This document shows, piece by piece, positions 8,431 to 15,445 of a DNA stretch of 21,105 nt. The DNA lies in assembly GCA_964429265.1 (NCBI GenBank), contig CAYSBK010000025.1, positions 1 through 21,105 of the forward strand, in the 5' to 3' direction. This stretch comes from CAYSBK01 sp964429265 (GTDB lineage Bacteria > Planctomycetota > Phycisphaerae > Sedimentisphaerales > Anaerobacaceae). The position numbers were made by a program, and so were the translations under genes. Each line of letters begins with the position of its first letter. The first letter of the stretch is position 1. Below the pieces are notes generated by a model. It worked only from the letters and a program-made list of their open reading frames with translations. It did no database searches and was not told where the DNA came from.

Positions 8431-9725
8431 TGGTCGGTCAGACTTGTCACTACTGGGGCGGCGCAGTTGCCGCAGTAATGCTGAACAGTGTATGGCAAGT
8501 AGCACTGATGCTGGTGCTTGTGTGCTGTTCGGCTTTTTTTTCCGGGGCGGAGACGGCCTTTTTCAGCCTGAGCCGCAGGCAACGTGCCCTGCTGAAACAA
8601 TCCCGCCACAGGCTGCATCGTCTGGCCGGGATGCTTCTGGAGCGGCCGGGCCGATTGTTGAGCGGGTTGTTATTCGGGAATATGCTGGTGAACGTGCTGT
8701 ATTTTGCGGCGGCCAGCATTTTAACGGCGAACCTGGCTCAGCGATTCGGGATGGCGTGGGCGGGGGTTGGAGCCTTTGCCAGCTTTGTCTTGTTGATACT
8801 GTTTGGTGAAATCCTGCCCAAGTCTCTTGCCTACTCGAACGCAAGGCTGTTCAGCGCAACCTTTGCGTTGCCTGTTTACGTGTGCCTGCAGGTTTTTGCA
8901 CCGCTGGTAAGTGGCGCGAGATTCCTGGTGGTTGAGCCTGTACTTCGGCTGGCGCTGGGTGCCCGCCGGGCCGCCGCACCGGTCGGTGCCGAGGAGCTTC
9001 GCTCGCTGGTCGACCGGATACGCAGCCGGGGTTTGATAACGACGGAAGAGAACAGGCTTTTTGACGAAATCATCGAGTTGGGTTTCTTGAAGGTGCGGGA
9101 CTGCCTTCGCCCGCGGGTGGATATGGTGGCCTGTGATGTGAGGGAGCCGCCCGAAAAGGCAGTGAAGCTGATGCTTTCGAATAACCTGACAAAACTTCCC
9201 GTATACGTCGGCAAGCGTGACAACATAGTCGGCATGGTGCACATACGGCAGATATTACTGAACCCCGGCAAAGGACTGGACAAGATCGTTCAGAAGGTCC
9301 ACTTTGTTCCGGAGCAGAAGTCGGTGGTGTCCCTGCTGGAGTTTTTTCGCAGCACGGCCACGGATACCGCCATTGTTGTGGATGAATACGGCGGCGTGGC
9401 GGGGTCAATATGTCTTGAAGATATTGCAGCCGAGTTGCTTGGCCCGATAGACGCCCGCGACAAGGCCGAGCCGGTTGCGGTGTTGGGACCGCTGAAGTAT
9501 CGCCTTGCGGGGGCGTTGCCGCTGCGCGACTGGGCGGATGCATTCGGTATTGACGCGTCCGAGATGCGGTTTTCGACGGTTGGAGGATGGGTCAGTTTTC
9601 TGCTGGGACGTATACCGAAGGTCGGCGACGAAGTTCGGTGGAAAAACGTGAAGTTCACGGTTGAGAAAATGCGCCGCAAGCGGGTCGAAACGGTGATAAT
9701 GACTATCGAGCCTATTTGCAAATGA
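8430..9725 (+). CDS. CNNM/CorC-type transporter-like protein (DUF21-CBS-CorC)
   Basis: The 431-aa protein has the full family layout. The membrane DUF21/CNNM domain spans about 20-200, with SGAETAFFSLSRRQR after the first helix and FGEILPKSLAYSNA at about 125-138. A CBS pair spans about 225-345 (LRPRVDMVACD, LPVYVGKRDNIVGMVHIRQILL, TAIVVDEYGGVAGSICLEDI), and a CorC/HlyC C-terminal domain about 347-427. Relatives are implicated in magnesium or cobalt homeostasis, usually export, with CBS domains binding adenine nucleotides; which ion is moved here is unknown. The ATG overlaps the kinase stop. A second in-frame ATG at 8478 (MLNSVWQVALMLV) would give a more typical N-terminus and cannot be excluded. 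The stop overlaps the next gene's start as ATGA. Confidence 0.88.
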   Translation: MVGQTCHYWGGAVAAVMLNSVWQVALMLVLVCCSAFFSGAETAFFSLSRRQRALLKQSRHRLHRLAGMLLERPGRLLSGLLFGNMLVNVLYFAAASILTANLAQRFGMAWAGVGAFASFVLLILFGEILPKSLAYSNARLFSATFALPVYVCLQVFAPLVSGARFLVVEPVLRLALGARRAAAPVGAEELRSLVDRIRSRGLITTEENRLFDEIIELGFLKVRDCLRPRVDMVACDVREPPEKAVKLMLSNNLTKLPVYVGKRDNIVGMVHIRQILLNPGKGLDKIVQKVHFVPEQKSVVSLLEFFRSTATDTAIVVDEYGGVAGSICLEDIAAELLGPIDARDKAEPVAVLGPLKYRLAGALPLRDWADAFGIDASEMRFSTVGGWVSFLLGRIPKVGDEVRWKNVKFTVEKMRRKRVETVIMTIEPICK

Positions 9726-10732
9726 CCGGCGAGCTGATATTGATAGCTGCGGCTGCCTTGGCAGTGGTGTTGTCCGGGCTGTTTTCGGGAGCCGAGACGG
9801 GTATTTACCGGCTGAGCCGATTGCGGCTGCGTCTCGGCGTCGAGAAGAGGCACTTGTCGTTTGTTTTGCTTGGCCGGTGCATGCGGGACGGCACGGGTGT
9901 TTTGCTTTCGGTGTTGGTCGGGACAAACCTGAGTAATTACCTTTGTGCCGCCGTCGTCACGTCGCTTCTGCTGGAACGGCTCGGCAGCCAGCAATCGACA
10001 GAGTTGCTGGTGACCGTTATCACTGCGCCCATATTGTTCATCTTCGGCGAGTTAATTCCGAAAAATATCTTCTTTTATCGCGCCGACAGGCTTATGCCGG
10101 TCTGCGGGCCGTTGCTGTACGTGTTTCACAAGGCCCTGACGTTCTCCGGGGTTATCGCCGCTTTGAAGGGTTTTACCCGGCTGTGTTCCTGGGTGGTTGG
10201 AGCACCGCTGTCGGCGGGAACCGCCATTTCCGATGCAAGGGAACATCATATCGCACCGATAATTCGTGAGACGCGTGAAGAGGGGCTGCTCAACGGCACA
10301 CAGGTGGACATAATCAACCGCATCGTTACGGTTTCCGGTATTCTGCTGCGGTCGGTGATGATACCGATCGGCAGCGTGGAGACCGTGCCGCGTAGCACGG
10401 ATAAAGCAGCGCTTCTGCGGAAGCTGAGGCGGTGCAACTATACACGGCTGCCGGTTTACGAAGGCTCTCCGGCAGACATCGTGGGATTCGTCAACGTCTA
10501 TGAGGCACTGAGCAGCGGGGATGACTTTCATGATTTGGGGCGGTTCGTAAAACCCATCCTGCGTCTGTCGGGCGATACATCGGTATGGAAGGCGATCGAC
10601 ATTATGAAGGAACAAAAGCAAAAAATCGTGCTGGTGACGGCAGGCGGGGCGCCCGGCAGAAAGAGAATCCTCGGCCTGGCCACGATGAAGGACCTGGCCG
10701 AGGAGCTTCTCGGCGAATTGGCCGAATGGTAA
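9722..10732 (+). CDS. Short CNNM-type membrane protein (DUF21-CBS)
   Basis: The 336-aa protein is a paralog of the preceding gene. The DUF21 membrane domain is at about 1-180 (LSGLFSGAETGIYRLSRLRL, FGELIPKNIFFYRADRL), and a CBS pair follows at about 205-330 (MIPIGSVETV, TRLPVYEGSPADIVGFVNVYEAL, KIVLVTAGG). It ends right after the second CBS domain, so it lacks the CorC/HlyC domain. The ATG at 9722 shares ATGA with the preceding stop, a strong sign of translational coupling; a TTG two codons earlier is less likely. Coupled full-length and short CNNM proteins suggest a heterodimer, since relatives are dimers. Coexpression with a histidine kinase hints at regulation or sensing of a divalent cation; that is inference. 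Confidence 0.87.
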   Translation: MTGELILIAAAALAVVLSGLFSGAETGIYRLSRLRLRLGVEKRHLSFVLLGRCMRDGTGVLLSVLVGTNLSNYLCAAVVTSLLLERLGSQQSTELLVTVITAPILFIFGELIPKNIFFYRADRLMPVCGPLLYVFHKALTFSGVIAALKGFTRLCSWVVGAPLSAGTAISDAREHHIAPIIRETREEGLLNGTQVDIINRIVTVSGILLRSVMIPIGSVETVPRSTDKAALLRKLRRCNYTRLPVYEGSPADIVGFVNVYEALSSGDDFHDLGRFVKPILRLSGDTSVWKAIDIMKEQKQKIVLVTAGGAPGRKRILGLATMKDLAEELLGELAEW

Positions 10733-10740
10733 AACGGCCC

Positions 10741-10806
10741 GACCGCTGCAGCGGTCCCTTCGCTGTTGTTTCACCCGTTACCGTCCGCCTTGGCGGGTGG
10801 GTTTTT
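10741..10806 (+). terminator. Possible terminator region between convergent genes
   Basis: A perfect 16-bp palindrome GACCGCTGCAGCGGTC lies at 10741-10756, 8 nt after the CNNM stop. A second hairpin CCGCC-TT-GGCGG (10785-10796) is followed by TGGGTTTTTTGG and overlaps the 3' end of the opposing gene. Either could stop plus-strand transcription, and the palindrome could serve both strands. Neither has a classic stem plus long U-tract. Confidence 0.45.
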
Positions 10807-11269
10807 TGGTGGATTTTTCCTGTTGGCCCCTCTGGCGATGGCGGCCCTTGGGTTGTTTTTGGCCGCGACCGCCTGCCGGCGGGCCCGCCTTGCCGGGACG
10901 CCTCTGGGAGATGGCCTTGTTAAGCCTGCTGAGGACTTTCTTCTCACTGGCTATGAGTTTGTCCAGGGCGGCGACGGTCTTGGTGGCGGACTCCTTAGTC
11001 GCGATTTTCTTGATTTGCTGCAATTGCCTGATGCGTAAACGGGCCCTGCGCAACATCATCTGACCGGGTGCCATTTTGCGATGAGGTTTATTGGCGTCCC
11101 GGAGGTTGGCGGCGGGCTGCCCAGCCCGTCGCGGCGGGCGACGGTGCAGCCTCATTTTCTTCCTGGGCGGTTTGGGGGGCTTGTTTGCATCCGACTTGGC
11201 GGCATAACCAAGGCCGCAAAGCCCGATAAACAGCAGAATCGCCGCGGATCCTACAACAAGTCGTTTCAT
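10778..11269 (-). CDS. Secreted, very basic, proline-rich protein
   Basis: The 163-aa protein has a clear signal peptide (MKRLVVGSAAILLFIGLCGLGYA, cut near AYA-AK). The mature part is very rich in K, R and P, with a short helical section at about 75-125 (RARLRIRQLQQIKKIATKE, TVAALDKLIASEKKVLSRLNK) between disordered basic arms. AAGGAG with 8 nt spacing precedes the ATG at 11269. I recognise no family. Such composition could bind anionic envelope polymers or nucleic acid outside the cytoplasm, but this is a guess. The opposite strand is also open here, which is a GC-rich codon effect; the signal peptide and ribosome-binding site favour the minus strand. Confidence 0.7.
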   Translation of the reverse strand: MKRLVVGSAAILLFIGLCGLGYAAKSDANKPPKPPRKKMRLHRRPPRRAGQPAANLRDANKPHRKMAPGQMMLRRARLRIRQLQQIKKIATKESATKTVAALDKLIASEKKVLSRLNKAISQRRPGKAGPPAGGRGQKQPKGRHRQRGQQEKSTKKPTRQGGR

Positions 11270-11292
11270 TGTGCGTTCTCCTTAAAATGCTC

Positions 11293-11310
11293 ACGTTTTC
11301 AAAAAAACGT
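11293..11310. promoter_or_regulatory. Inverted repeat upstream of the basic secreted protein
   Basis: ACGTTTT-CAAA-AAAACGT is a perfect 7-bp inverted repeat about 24 nt upstream of the ATG at 11269 and just upstream of its ribosome-binding site. It could be an operator or a leader hairpin. The rest of 11311-11430 holds GC-rich inverted repeats (for example AGGGCC...GGCCCT around 11340-11368) with no gene that I can see. Confidence 0.35.
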
Positions 11311-11430
11311 CCGTTTTGCCCGGCTTAATCCCACTGTTACAGGGCCTGGAGCCGGCACAGCCGGGCCCTACTGAGGGCCGACGCCTCATTGTAAAAGACG
11401 CCGCCGGTCGAGATGTTATTGCAGGCGGGC

Positions 11431-11458
11431 AAAAAACGCAGCGGCAACGACGCCCTGC
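11431..11458 (-). terminator. Likely terminator of the S13 peptidase gene
   Basis: Read on the minus strand, GCAG-G-GGC-GTCGTT-GCC-G-CTGC forms a 7-bp imperfect hairpin followed by GTTTTTTGCC. It lies about 45 nt after the S13 peptidase stop. Confidence 0.55.
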
Positions 11459-11501
11459 ATAGAGAATCGGGGCCGGTGGTTGGTGCGGCTGCAATAGACG
11501 A

Positions 11502-12914
11502 TCACGGCGCGGTGTCGATGATGGCTTTTGCAATGTTGTTGATGGCGTCCCGGGTGTGGCCGTTGGCACCGTTGGCAATGATGGAGAATATGTAGTCCCC
11601 GCCGCTGGCGGTGCAGACGCCGGAGAAGGATTTTACCGCCCGGATATAGCCCGTCTTGCCAAGAATCCGGCCGCGATACTTTTTTTCCCTGAAGTACCTG
11701 GCGATTGTGCCGTCTCGCCCCCCTACCGCCAGCGAATCCCTGAACAGAGGCCAGTTATCGCTGTGGTACATCCTCAGCAGCACGCGGGCGATCGCGTTTG
11801 CGCTGAGCCTGTTGTTTCTGCTGAACCCGCTGCCGTCGTCGATATAGAATTCCCGCCGGTCGATTCCGAGCCTGCGCAGATACTCGGAAAGCACTTTCCT
11901 GCCCTGCGACCAACTACCGTTTTTTTTGCCCGGATTCGACCTGGCCGCAATGGTCTTCAACAGCGCCTCGGCCGCCAGACCGAAGCTGTCCTTGTTGCAG
12001 CGAGCCAGGCAATCCTTCAGCGAGTGGGTGAAGACCTTCAGGACCGTCATATCGCAATTCGGCTCTACGGGTTTCTCGAGCAGATCTCCGGTGACGCGTA
12101 TCCCGTTTGCGGCCAGGCGCTCGGCAAGCAGGAACCCGAAAAACGCGGCCGGTTTCTCTATCGCGACGTCGATAGCCGGTGTGCGGTCTTTGCACCTGCC
12201 AAAAACGACTATCCTGTTGGGCTGGGCCGTGCGATAAGAACCTATCGTATTTGTGCCGCTGGTTATCGCCTTGACCTTGCTGGTTATGCCGAGATAGCTC
12301 GTCGGCGGCTCAATCAGAATGCTGACCTTCGAGCGGTTGTTTACGGCTGTGATCGAGACGCAATTTCCATTATAGTTGAGACCGCAGACCTCGCAGGCAT
12401 ACCAGCGGTTCAGTTGGTCTGCGGGCCAGCTTGGATGGGTGCGCTGGTCGTCGAAGACGGTGCTGTCGACGATGATGTCCTTGATCCGGCTGACGCCACG
12501 CCGGGTCAATGCGAGGGCTATTTCGTCAAGTACCCACCCGGTGGACCGGCCGTACTTGCTGTCGGTCTTGTCGTCACCGAGAAGAGGGTCGCCGCTTCCA
12601 AGTACGACCAGTGTCTCGCCGCAGAGGCCGACTTTCGTGTGGTATTCGAAGTCCGGTTTGAGCAGTTCGACTGCGGCGGCGGTGGTGATGAGCTTCATAT
12701 TGGAAGCGGGAATAAGCGGCTCGGTGTCCCGGCGACGGTAAACCGATACGGCCGAGTCGGCCTTGATTATGCAGATGCCGAAGCGGACGTCCTTGTGACG
12801 AGGGTGGGCAAGCAGCGCGTCGATGCGCTCGCCCAGCGTGGCCGACCTCGTCGTCGGGGCGACAATGCTCAGTATGATGACTGCGGTCAGTATTACCTTT
12901 GTCCTGGTGCCCAT
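11502..12914 (-). CDS. dacB: D-alanyl-D-alanine carboxypeptidase/endopeptidase (PBP4 type, S13)
   Basis: The 470-aa protein has a signal peptide (MGTRTKVILTAVIILSIVAPTTRSA) and the S13/PBP4 layout. The nucleophile motif is S71-N-M-K74 in IPASNMKLITTAAA, with the family's GDP motif after it (VVLGSGDPLLG). The second motif region reads CNKDSFGLAAEALLK, where the usual SxN asparagine looks like glycine. The third motif is K420-T-G in LGKTGYIRAV. It should trim or cleave peptidoglycan D-Ala cross-links in the periplasm. I chose ATG 12914 because it gives a standard signal peptide; an in-frame TTG at 12935 is possible, and no good ribosome-binding site supports either. A hairpin with a T-run ends right at the 5' edge (12934-12959). 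The asparagine replacement is read by eye and needs alignment. Confidence 0.88.
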   Translation of the reverse strand: MGTRTKVILTAVIILSIVAPTTRSATLGERIDALLAHPRHKDVRFGICIIKADSAVSVYRRRDTEPLIPASNMKLITTAAAVELLKPDFEYHTKVGLCGETLVVLGSGDPLLGDDKTDSKYGRSTGWVLDEIALALTRRGVSRIKDIIVDSTVFDDQRTHPSWPADQLNRWYACEVCGLNYNGNCVSITAVNNRSKVSILIEPPTSYLGITSKVKAITSGTNTIGSYRTAQPNRIVVFGRCKDRTPAIDVAIEKPAAFFGFLLAERLAANGIRVTGDLLEKPVEPNCDMTVLKVFTHSLKDCLARCNKDSFGLAAEALLKTIAARSNPGKKNGSWSQGRKVLSEYLRRLGIDRREFYIDDGSGFSRNNRLSANAIARVLLRMYHSDNWPLFRDSLAVGGRDGTIARYFREKKYRGRILGKTGYIRAVKSFSGVCTASGGDYIFSIIANGANGHTRDAINNIAKAIIDTAP

Positions 12915-12933
12915 AGCGAGGCTGATTATTACC

Positions 12934-12959
12934 AAAAAGCAGCCTGCTCATCAAGCTGC
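12934..12959 (-). terminator. Possible terminator or attenuator before the S13 gene
   Basis: On the minus strand GCAGC, an 11-nt loop, GCTGC and TTTTT lie about 100 nt after the GspC-like gene's stop and about 20 nt before the S13 ATG. It could end the upstream transcript or attenuate read-through. The stem is only 5 bp. The remaining part of 12960-13055 shows nothing else. Confidence 0.35.
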
Positions 12960-13055
12960 AGCGGCCTCGAAGGCGCAGGCTGACCGATGGCGAAGGAAAA
13001 AAATGCATCCGGTTGTGTCGGCGAGGCGCGTAGTGGTCGGCGGCTGCTTTGGGGG

Positions 13056-13457
13056 CTATTTCTCGTGCCACAGGGAAGATGGCTGTTCGCCGACTCGTTG
13101 CTGCCAGAGATGGTCGTTCTTCTGAAAGGTGACCGTCTGGCCGCATATACGGACAACTTTTGCACCGGCGATAGTCTGGCCCTGGTACACATTCTCGCCG
13201 TTTATTATGGCGAAAGGCGCCTGGTGGTCGTCGACAACGGCAGTGACCACTCCTTGTTGGCAAAGATGCCGCCCGTGGATATTTCGCAGAAGGGAGGCGA
13301 CCTTGCTGGCTTTTACCGGCTCGATGAAGCCGGCATCACGGTCGGCGACCCAGACGTGGTACAATATATCACACACCACAAGGTCCGCTAATACCAGCGC
13401 GCATAGCAGGACGATTTTCTTCCAGCTCCACTTGCGTTTTTCTTCATTGTCCAACAC
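13056..13457 (-). CDS. Small bitopic membrane protein with GspC/PilP-like domain
   Basis: The 133-aa protein has a short basic N-terminus (EEKRKWSWKK), one membrane helix at about 14-34 (IVLLCALVLADLVVCDILYHV) and an exported domain of about 100 residues. The stretch GVVTAVVDDHQAPFAIINGENVYQGQTIAGAKVVRICGQTVTFQKND (residues about 69-115) follows the short-strand pattern of the GspC homology-region/PilP-like fold found in type II secretion and type IV pilus systems: small beta domain, INGxxVxxGxxI, then a strand ending in F/E-K-D/N. No secretion genes are adjacent, so it may serve a distant system. The start is GTG 13457 or the next codon, TTG 13454; AAGGG lies about 11 nt upstream. The family assignment rests on pattern recognition only. 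Confidence 0.6.
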   Translation of the reverse strand: MLDNEEKRKWSWKKIVLLCALVLADLVVCDILYHVWVADRDAGFIEPVKASKVASLLRNIHGRHLCQQGVVTAVVDDHQAPFAIINGENVYQGQTIAGAKVVRICGQTVTFQKNDHLWQQRVGEQPSSLWHEK

Positions 13458-13560
13458 GGTTTATTGGCCCTTGACCCCTGGCAGGGTGAATATCTCGTTG
13501 CTTTGCTTGTTACGCCGGTTTATCCGCGATAAAGCTATATCGACAATTCGGCATTGCAAA

Positions 13561-13584
13561 TTAACTTTTCCGTTGTTGAGTTAA
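13561..13584. repeat. Inverted repeat in the divergent region
   Basis: TTAACT and AGTTAA form a perfect 6-bp inverted repeat with a 12-nt spacer, in the 207-bp region between the minus-strand GspC-like gene and the plus-strand STAS gene. It is AT-rich against a GC-rich background, so it could be an operator or part of a promoter. A TACAAT (13610-13615) further right may be a -10 element for the STAS gene, but no matching -35 was seen. Confidence 0.3.
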
Positions 13585-13664
13585 CCGCCGGGGCGATTGT
13601 TCCGATGATACAATAGCGGTTACGAAGACAGACAAATCAGCGGGTAGTACGAAAGGGCCTGAAA

Positions 13665-14030
13665 ATGACCATCGGTACCTTATCGGAAGGTTGCCTTTTT
13701 GTGCAGGTGCAGCCCGAGCCTGAAATGGTCACGCAACTGAAGGAGCTTAACGAAAGCGTCAGCGGCAGGTGCGACTTCGACGTAGTCATCGATTTGTCAA
13801 TGGCCGAGATGATCACATCCGCGAGTATCTCAAATCTGTTGATTCTCCAGCAGTGGCTGCAGGGTTCGGGCCACAGGCTTATCTTGTGCGGGGCGCGTGT
13901 TCCCACCAAGTGCATCTTCAAGACGGTCGGGCTGGACGAATGCTTTTGCTTTGCCAAGGATAAGTTTTCGGCCATGGCGGCCCTGAAGCCCGGCGAAGAA
14001 CCCTCGGAGGATGTTTCCCGGCCGCAGTGA
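13665..14030 (+). CDS. STAS-domain protein (anti-sigma factor antagonist-like)
   Basis: The 121-aa protein is a single STAS domain (about 5-108) with a short charged tail. The core strand-helix reads DVVIDLSMAEMITSASISNLLILQQWLQGSGHRLILCGARVPTKCIFKTVGLDECF. Stand-alone STAS proteins of this kind bind anti-sigma kinases (SpoIIAA/RsbV type) and are controlled by phosphorylation of a serine in the DSSG-like loop. Here that loop is TSAS, and in my alignment the usual phosphoserine position is alanine with serines on both sides, so normal control may be altered. AAAGGG 7 nt before the ATG supports the start. It stands alone; the next gene is convergent. Confidence 0.82.
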   Translation: MTIGTLSEGCLFVQVQPEPEMVTQLKELNESVSGRCDFDVVIDLSMAEMITSASISNLLILQQWLQGSGHRLILCGARVPTKCIFKTVGLDECFCFAKDKFSAMAALKPGEEPSEDVSRPQ

Positions 14031-14081
14031 GGCTTTCCGTTCTTGATCTTTGGGCAAAGCGGTCGCCTATGGTCCGGGGAT

Positions 14082-15191
14082 TCACGCGATACGGCGGAGG
14101 ATTTCGACCCCACGCAGGATTATCTCGTCGCTGGTTGCGTAACTTATGCGAAAGTGGGTGTCCCTTTCGCTGAACACGCTGCCGGGGATGATCAGCACGT
14201 TGTTGGCGACCGCGGTCTCGACGAAGCGGCCGGCCGGCTGGACGGGTGATTCCACGAAGGCATAAAACGCGCCTTGCGGCTTGCGCAGGTTGAATTTATC
14301 CTTGAGACCTTCATAGAGCAGGTCTCGTTTCTTCCGGTATGCCGCAATAATGTCACCGAGGTCATACTCCATCGCGGCGATGGCCGCTGCTTGCAACGGC
14401 CTGGGAGCACAAACGAACGTGTACTGCTGGATCTTGGTCATCTGTTCGACCAGAGGCGCCAGGGTCGGATGGGCCGCTGCGTAGCCGAGCCGCCACCCAG
14501 GCATCCCGTATGACTTGCCGAAGCCGCGAAGCACAAGGCTGCGATCGTAAAAACTTGCAATGCTCGGGCAGGGCCCGTCGTAGGAAAATTTCTCGTATAT
14601 CTCGTCACTGAGTATGATTATGCCTCGCCGCCCTGCTGCTTCGGCCAGTTGCCTGAGCTGCCCGGCGGGATAGATCATGCCGCTGGGATTGCACGGCGAG
14701 TTCACTATGATTAGCTTGGTCTTGTCGGTGATGCAGTCGGCAAGCCTGTCAACCGGCAGGCTGAAGTCATCATAGCAATCGACAAATACGCATCTGCCGC
14801 CGAGCAGGTTTACAAGGTGCTTGTAGATCACGAAGTAAGGGTCGGGGATGATTACCTCGTCGCCGGGGTCTATCAGCGACATAAACGCCAGCAACAACCC
14901 CCCACTGACGCCGCTGGTTACCAGTACCGCGGGATGGTTCCACCCAAACTCGTTGTGGATAGCGTCGGCTATTTTCTGTCGCAACTGTTCGTCGCCGGAA
15001 CTCTGGGAGTATTTGTTGCAGCCGTTGCGGATGGCGTCGATGGCCCGGCGTTTGATGGGGTCAGGGACGTCGAAATCAGGCTGGCCTATTGAGAAATCGA
15101 CGGGGTTGTCAAGCGTTGCGGCCAGGGCAAAGACCTTTCGTATGCCGCTGGCGTCGATACGTCGTGCTCTTTCTGCGATATAGTCGTCCAT
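14082..15191 (-). CDS. PLP-dependent aminotransferase, class I/II (aspartate aminotransferase-like)
   Basis: The 369-aa protein is a fold-type I aminotransferase of normal or slightly short length. Landmarks are SIGQPDFDVPDPI (N-terminal substrate loop), KYSQSSGDEQLRQ, NSPCNPSG (asparagine contacting PLP), D196 and Y199 in LSDEIYEKF, the Schiff-base lysine K226 in GFGKSYGMPGWRLGY, and the carboxylate-binding arginine in HFRISYATS near the C-terminus. It should transfer amino groups between an amino acid and a 2-oxo acid; the exact substrate (Asp, Ala, aromatic) cannot be read off. No strong ribosome-binding site precedes the ATG at 15191. About 70-170 nt upstream on the same strand lies a promoter-hairpin-T-tract element (15259-15359), so this gene could be fed by read-through from it. 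Confidence 0.9.
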   Translation of the reverse strand: MDDYIAERARRIDASGIRKVFALAATLDNPVDFSIGQPDFDVPDPIKRRAIDAIRNGCNKYSQSSGDEQLRQKIADAIHNEFGWNHPAVLVTSGVSGGLLLAFMSLIDPGDEVIIPDPYFVIYKHLVNLLGGRCVFVDCYDDFSLPVDRLADCITDKTKLIIVNSPCNPSGMIYPAGQLRQLAEAAGRRGIIILSDEIYEKFSYDGPCPSIASFYDRSLVLRGFGKSYGMPGWRLGYAAAHPTLAPLVEQMTKIQQYTFVCAPRPLQAAAIAAMEYDLGDIIAAYRKKRDLLYEGLKDKFNLRKPQGAFYAFVESPVQPAGRFVETAVANNVLIIPGSVFSERDTHFRISYATSDEIILRGVEILRRIA

Positions 15192-15258
15192 TTGGCAGTA
15201 TCATACGTGCGTCACCCCGACACTTCAACCTTATGTCCCGCATGCGCCCGGTGGGTGC

Positions 15259-15325
15259 GCAAAAAAACAGGGGTCGGACTTGCGGAGGGAGAGGGAGGAG
15301 GAGGAGAAACGCCCGACCCCCTGGA
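15259..15325 (-). ncRNA. Candidate small RNA, copy 1: C/U-rich loop in a terminator hairpin
   Basis: On the minus strand, a promoter (-10 at 15332-15337) is followed by an 8-bp stem GGGGTCGG/CCGACCCC (15313-15320 with 15270-15277), an inner GCG/CGC stem and a 25-nt loop at 15285-15309. The loop is made only of C and U, with repeated UCCUCC, CCUCCC and CCCUCC. AAGU is unpaired on the 3' side, and the hairpin ends in TGTTTTTTT (15261-15269). The predicted transcript is about 65 nt, from about 15325 to about 15259. A 28-bp block on the plus strand (15272-15299) is identical to the copy at 18264-18291. The loop resembles the 16S anti-Shine-Dalgarno sequence, so it could pair with GGAGG ribosome-binding sites. 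The structure is seen in the sequence; the RNA and its role are inferred. It could also be a leader or attenuator of the aminotransferase gene. Confidence 0.7.
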
Positions 15326-15331
15326 CGCGTG

Positions 15332-15359
15332 ATTATAGTGGGCGCATTTTGAGAGTCAA
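15332..15359 (-). promoter_or_regulatory. Sigma-70-like promoter of small RNA copy 1
   Basis: TTGACT (15354-15359), 16 nt, TATAAT (15332-15337), read on the minus strand. An A/T tract at about 15369-15391 lies upstream of the -35 and could be an UP element. The 16-nt spacing is identical to that of copy 2. Confidence 0.75.
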
Positions 15360-15445
15360 GCGAGCGAATGATTTTTTTCAAAAAAATTTTTCCACCCCTG
15401 GATGTCTGCGCCGGCCAACGGCGACCTCGTCGCGCAACTACCCCC

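Noticed and set aside
11556..12983. Long open frame (about 475 codons) on the plus strand opposite the S13 peptidase.
   Set aside because: The minus strand has a signal peptide and the SxxK and KTG motifs; the plus frame shows no family and is a GC-rich codon shadow.
15242..15347. Outer inverted repeat ATGCGCCC/GGGCGCAT around small RNA copy 1.
   Set aside because: Its right arm lies inside the promoter spacer, so both arms would not be in the RNA, and copy 2 has no equivalent. Probably chance.
15369..15391. TTTTTTTCAAAAAAA inverted repeat as an intrinsic terminator.
   Set aside because: The stem has no GC pairs. It fits better as an A/T-rich UP element upstream of the copy 1 promoter.
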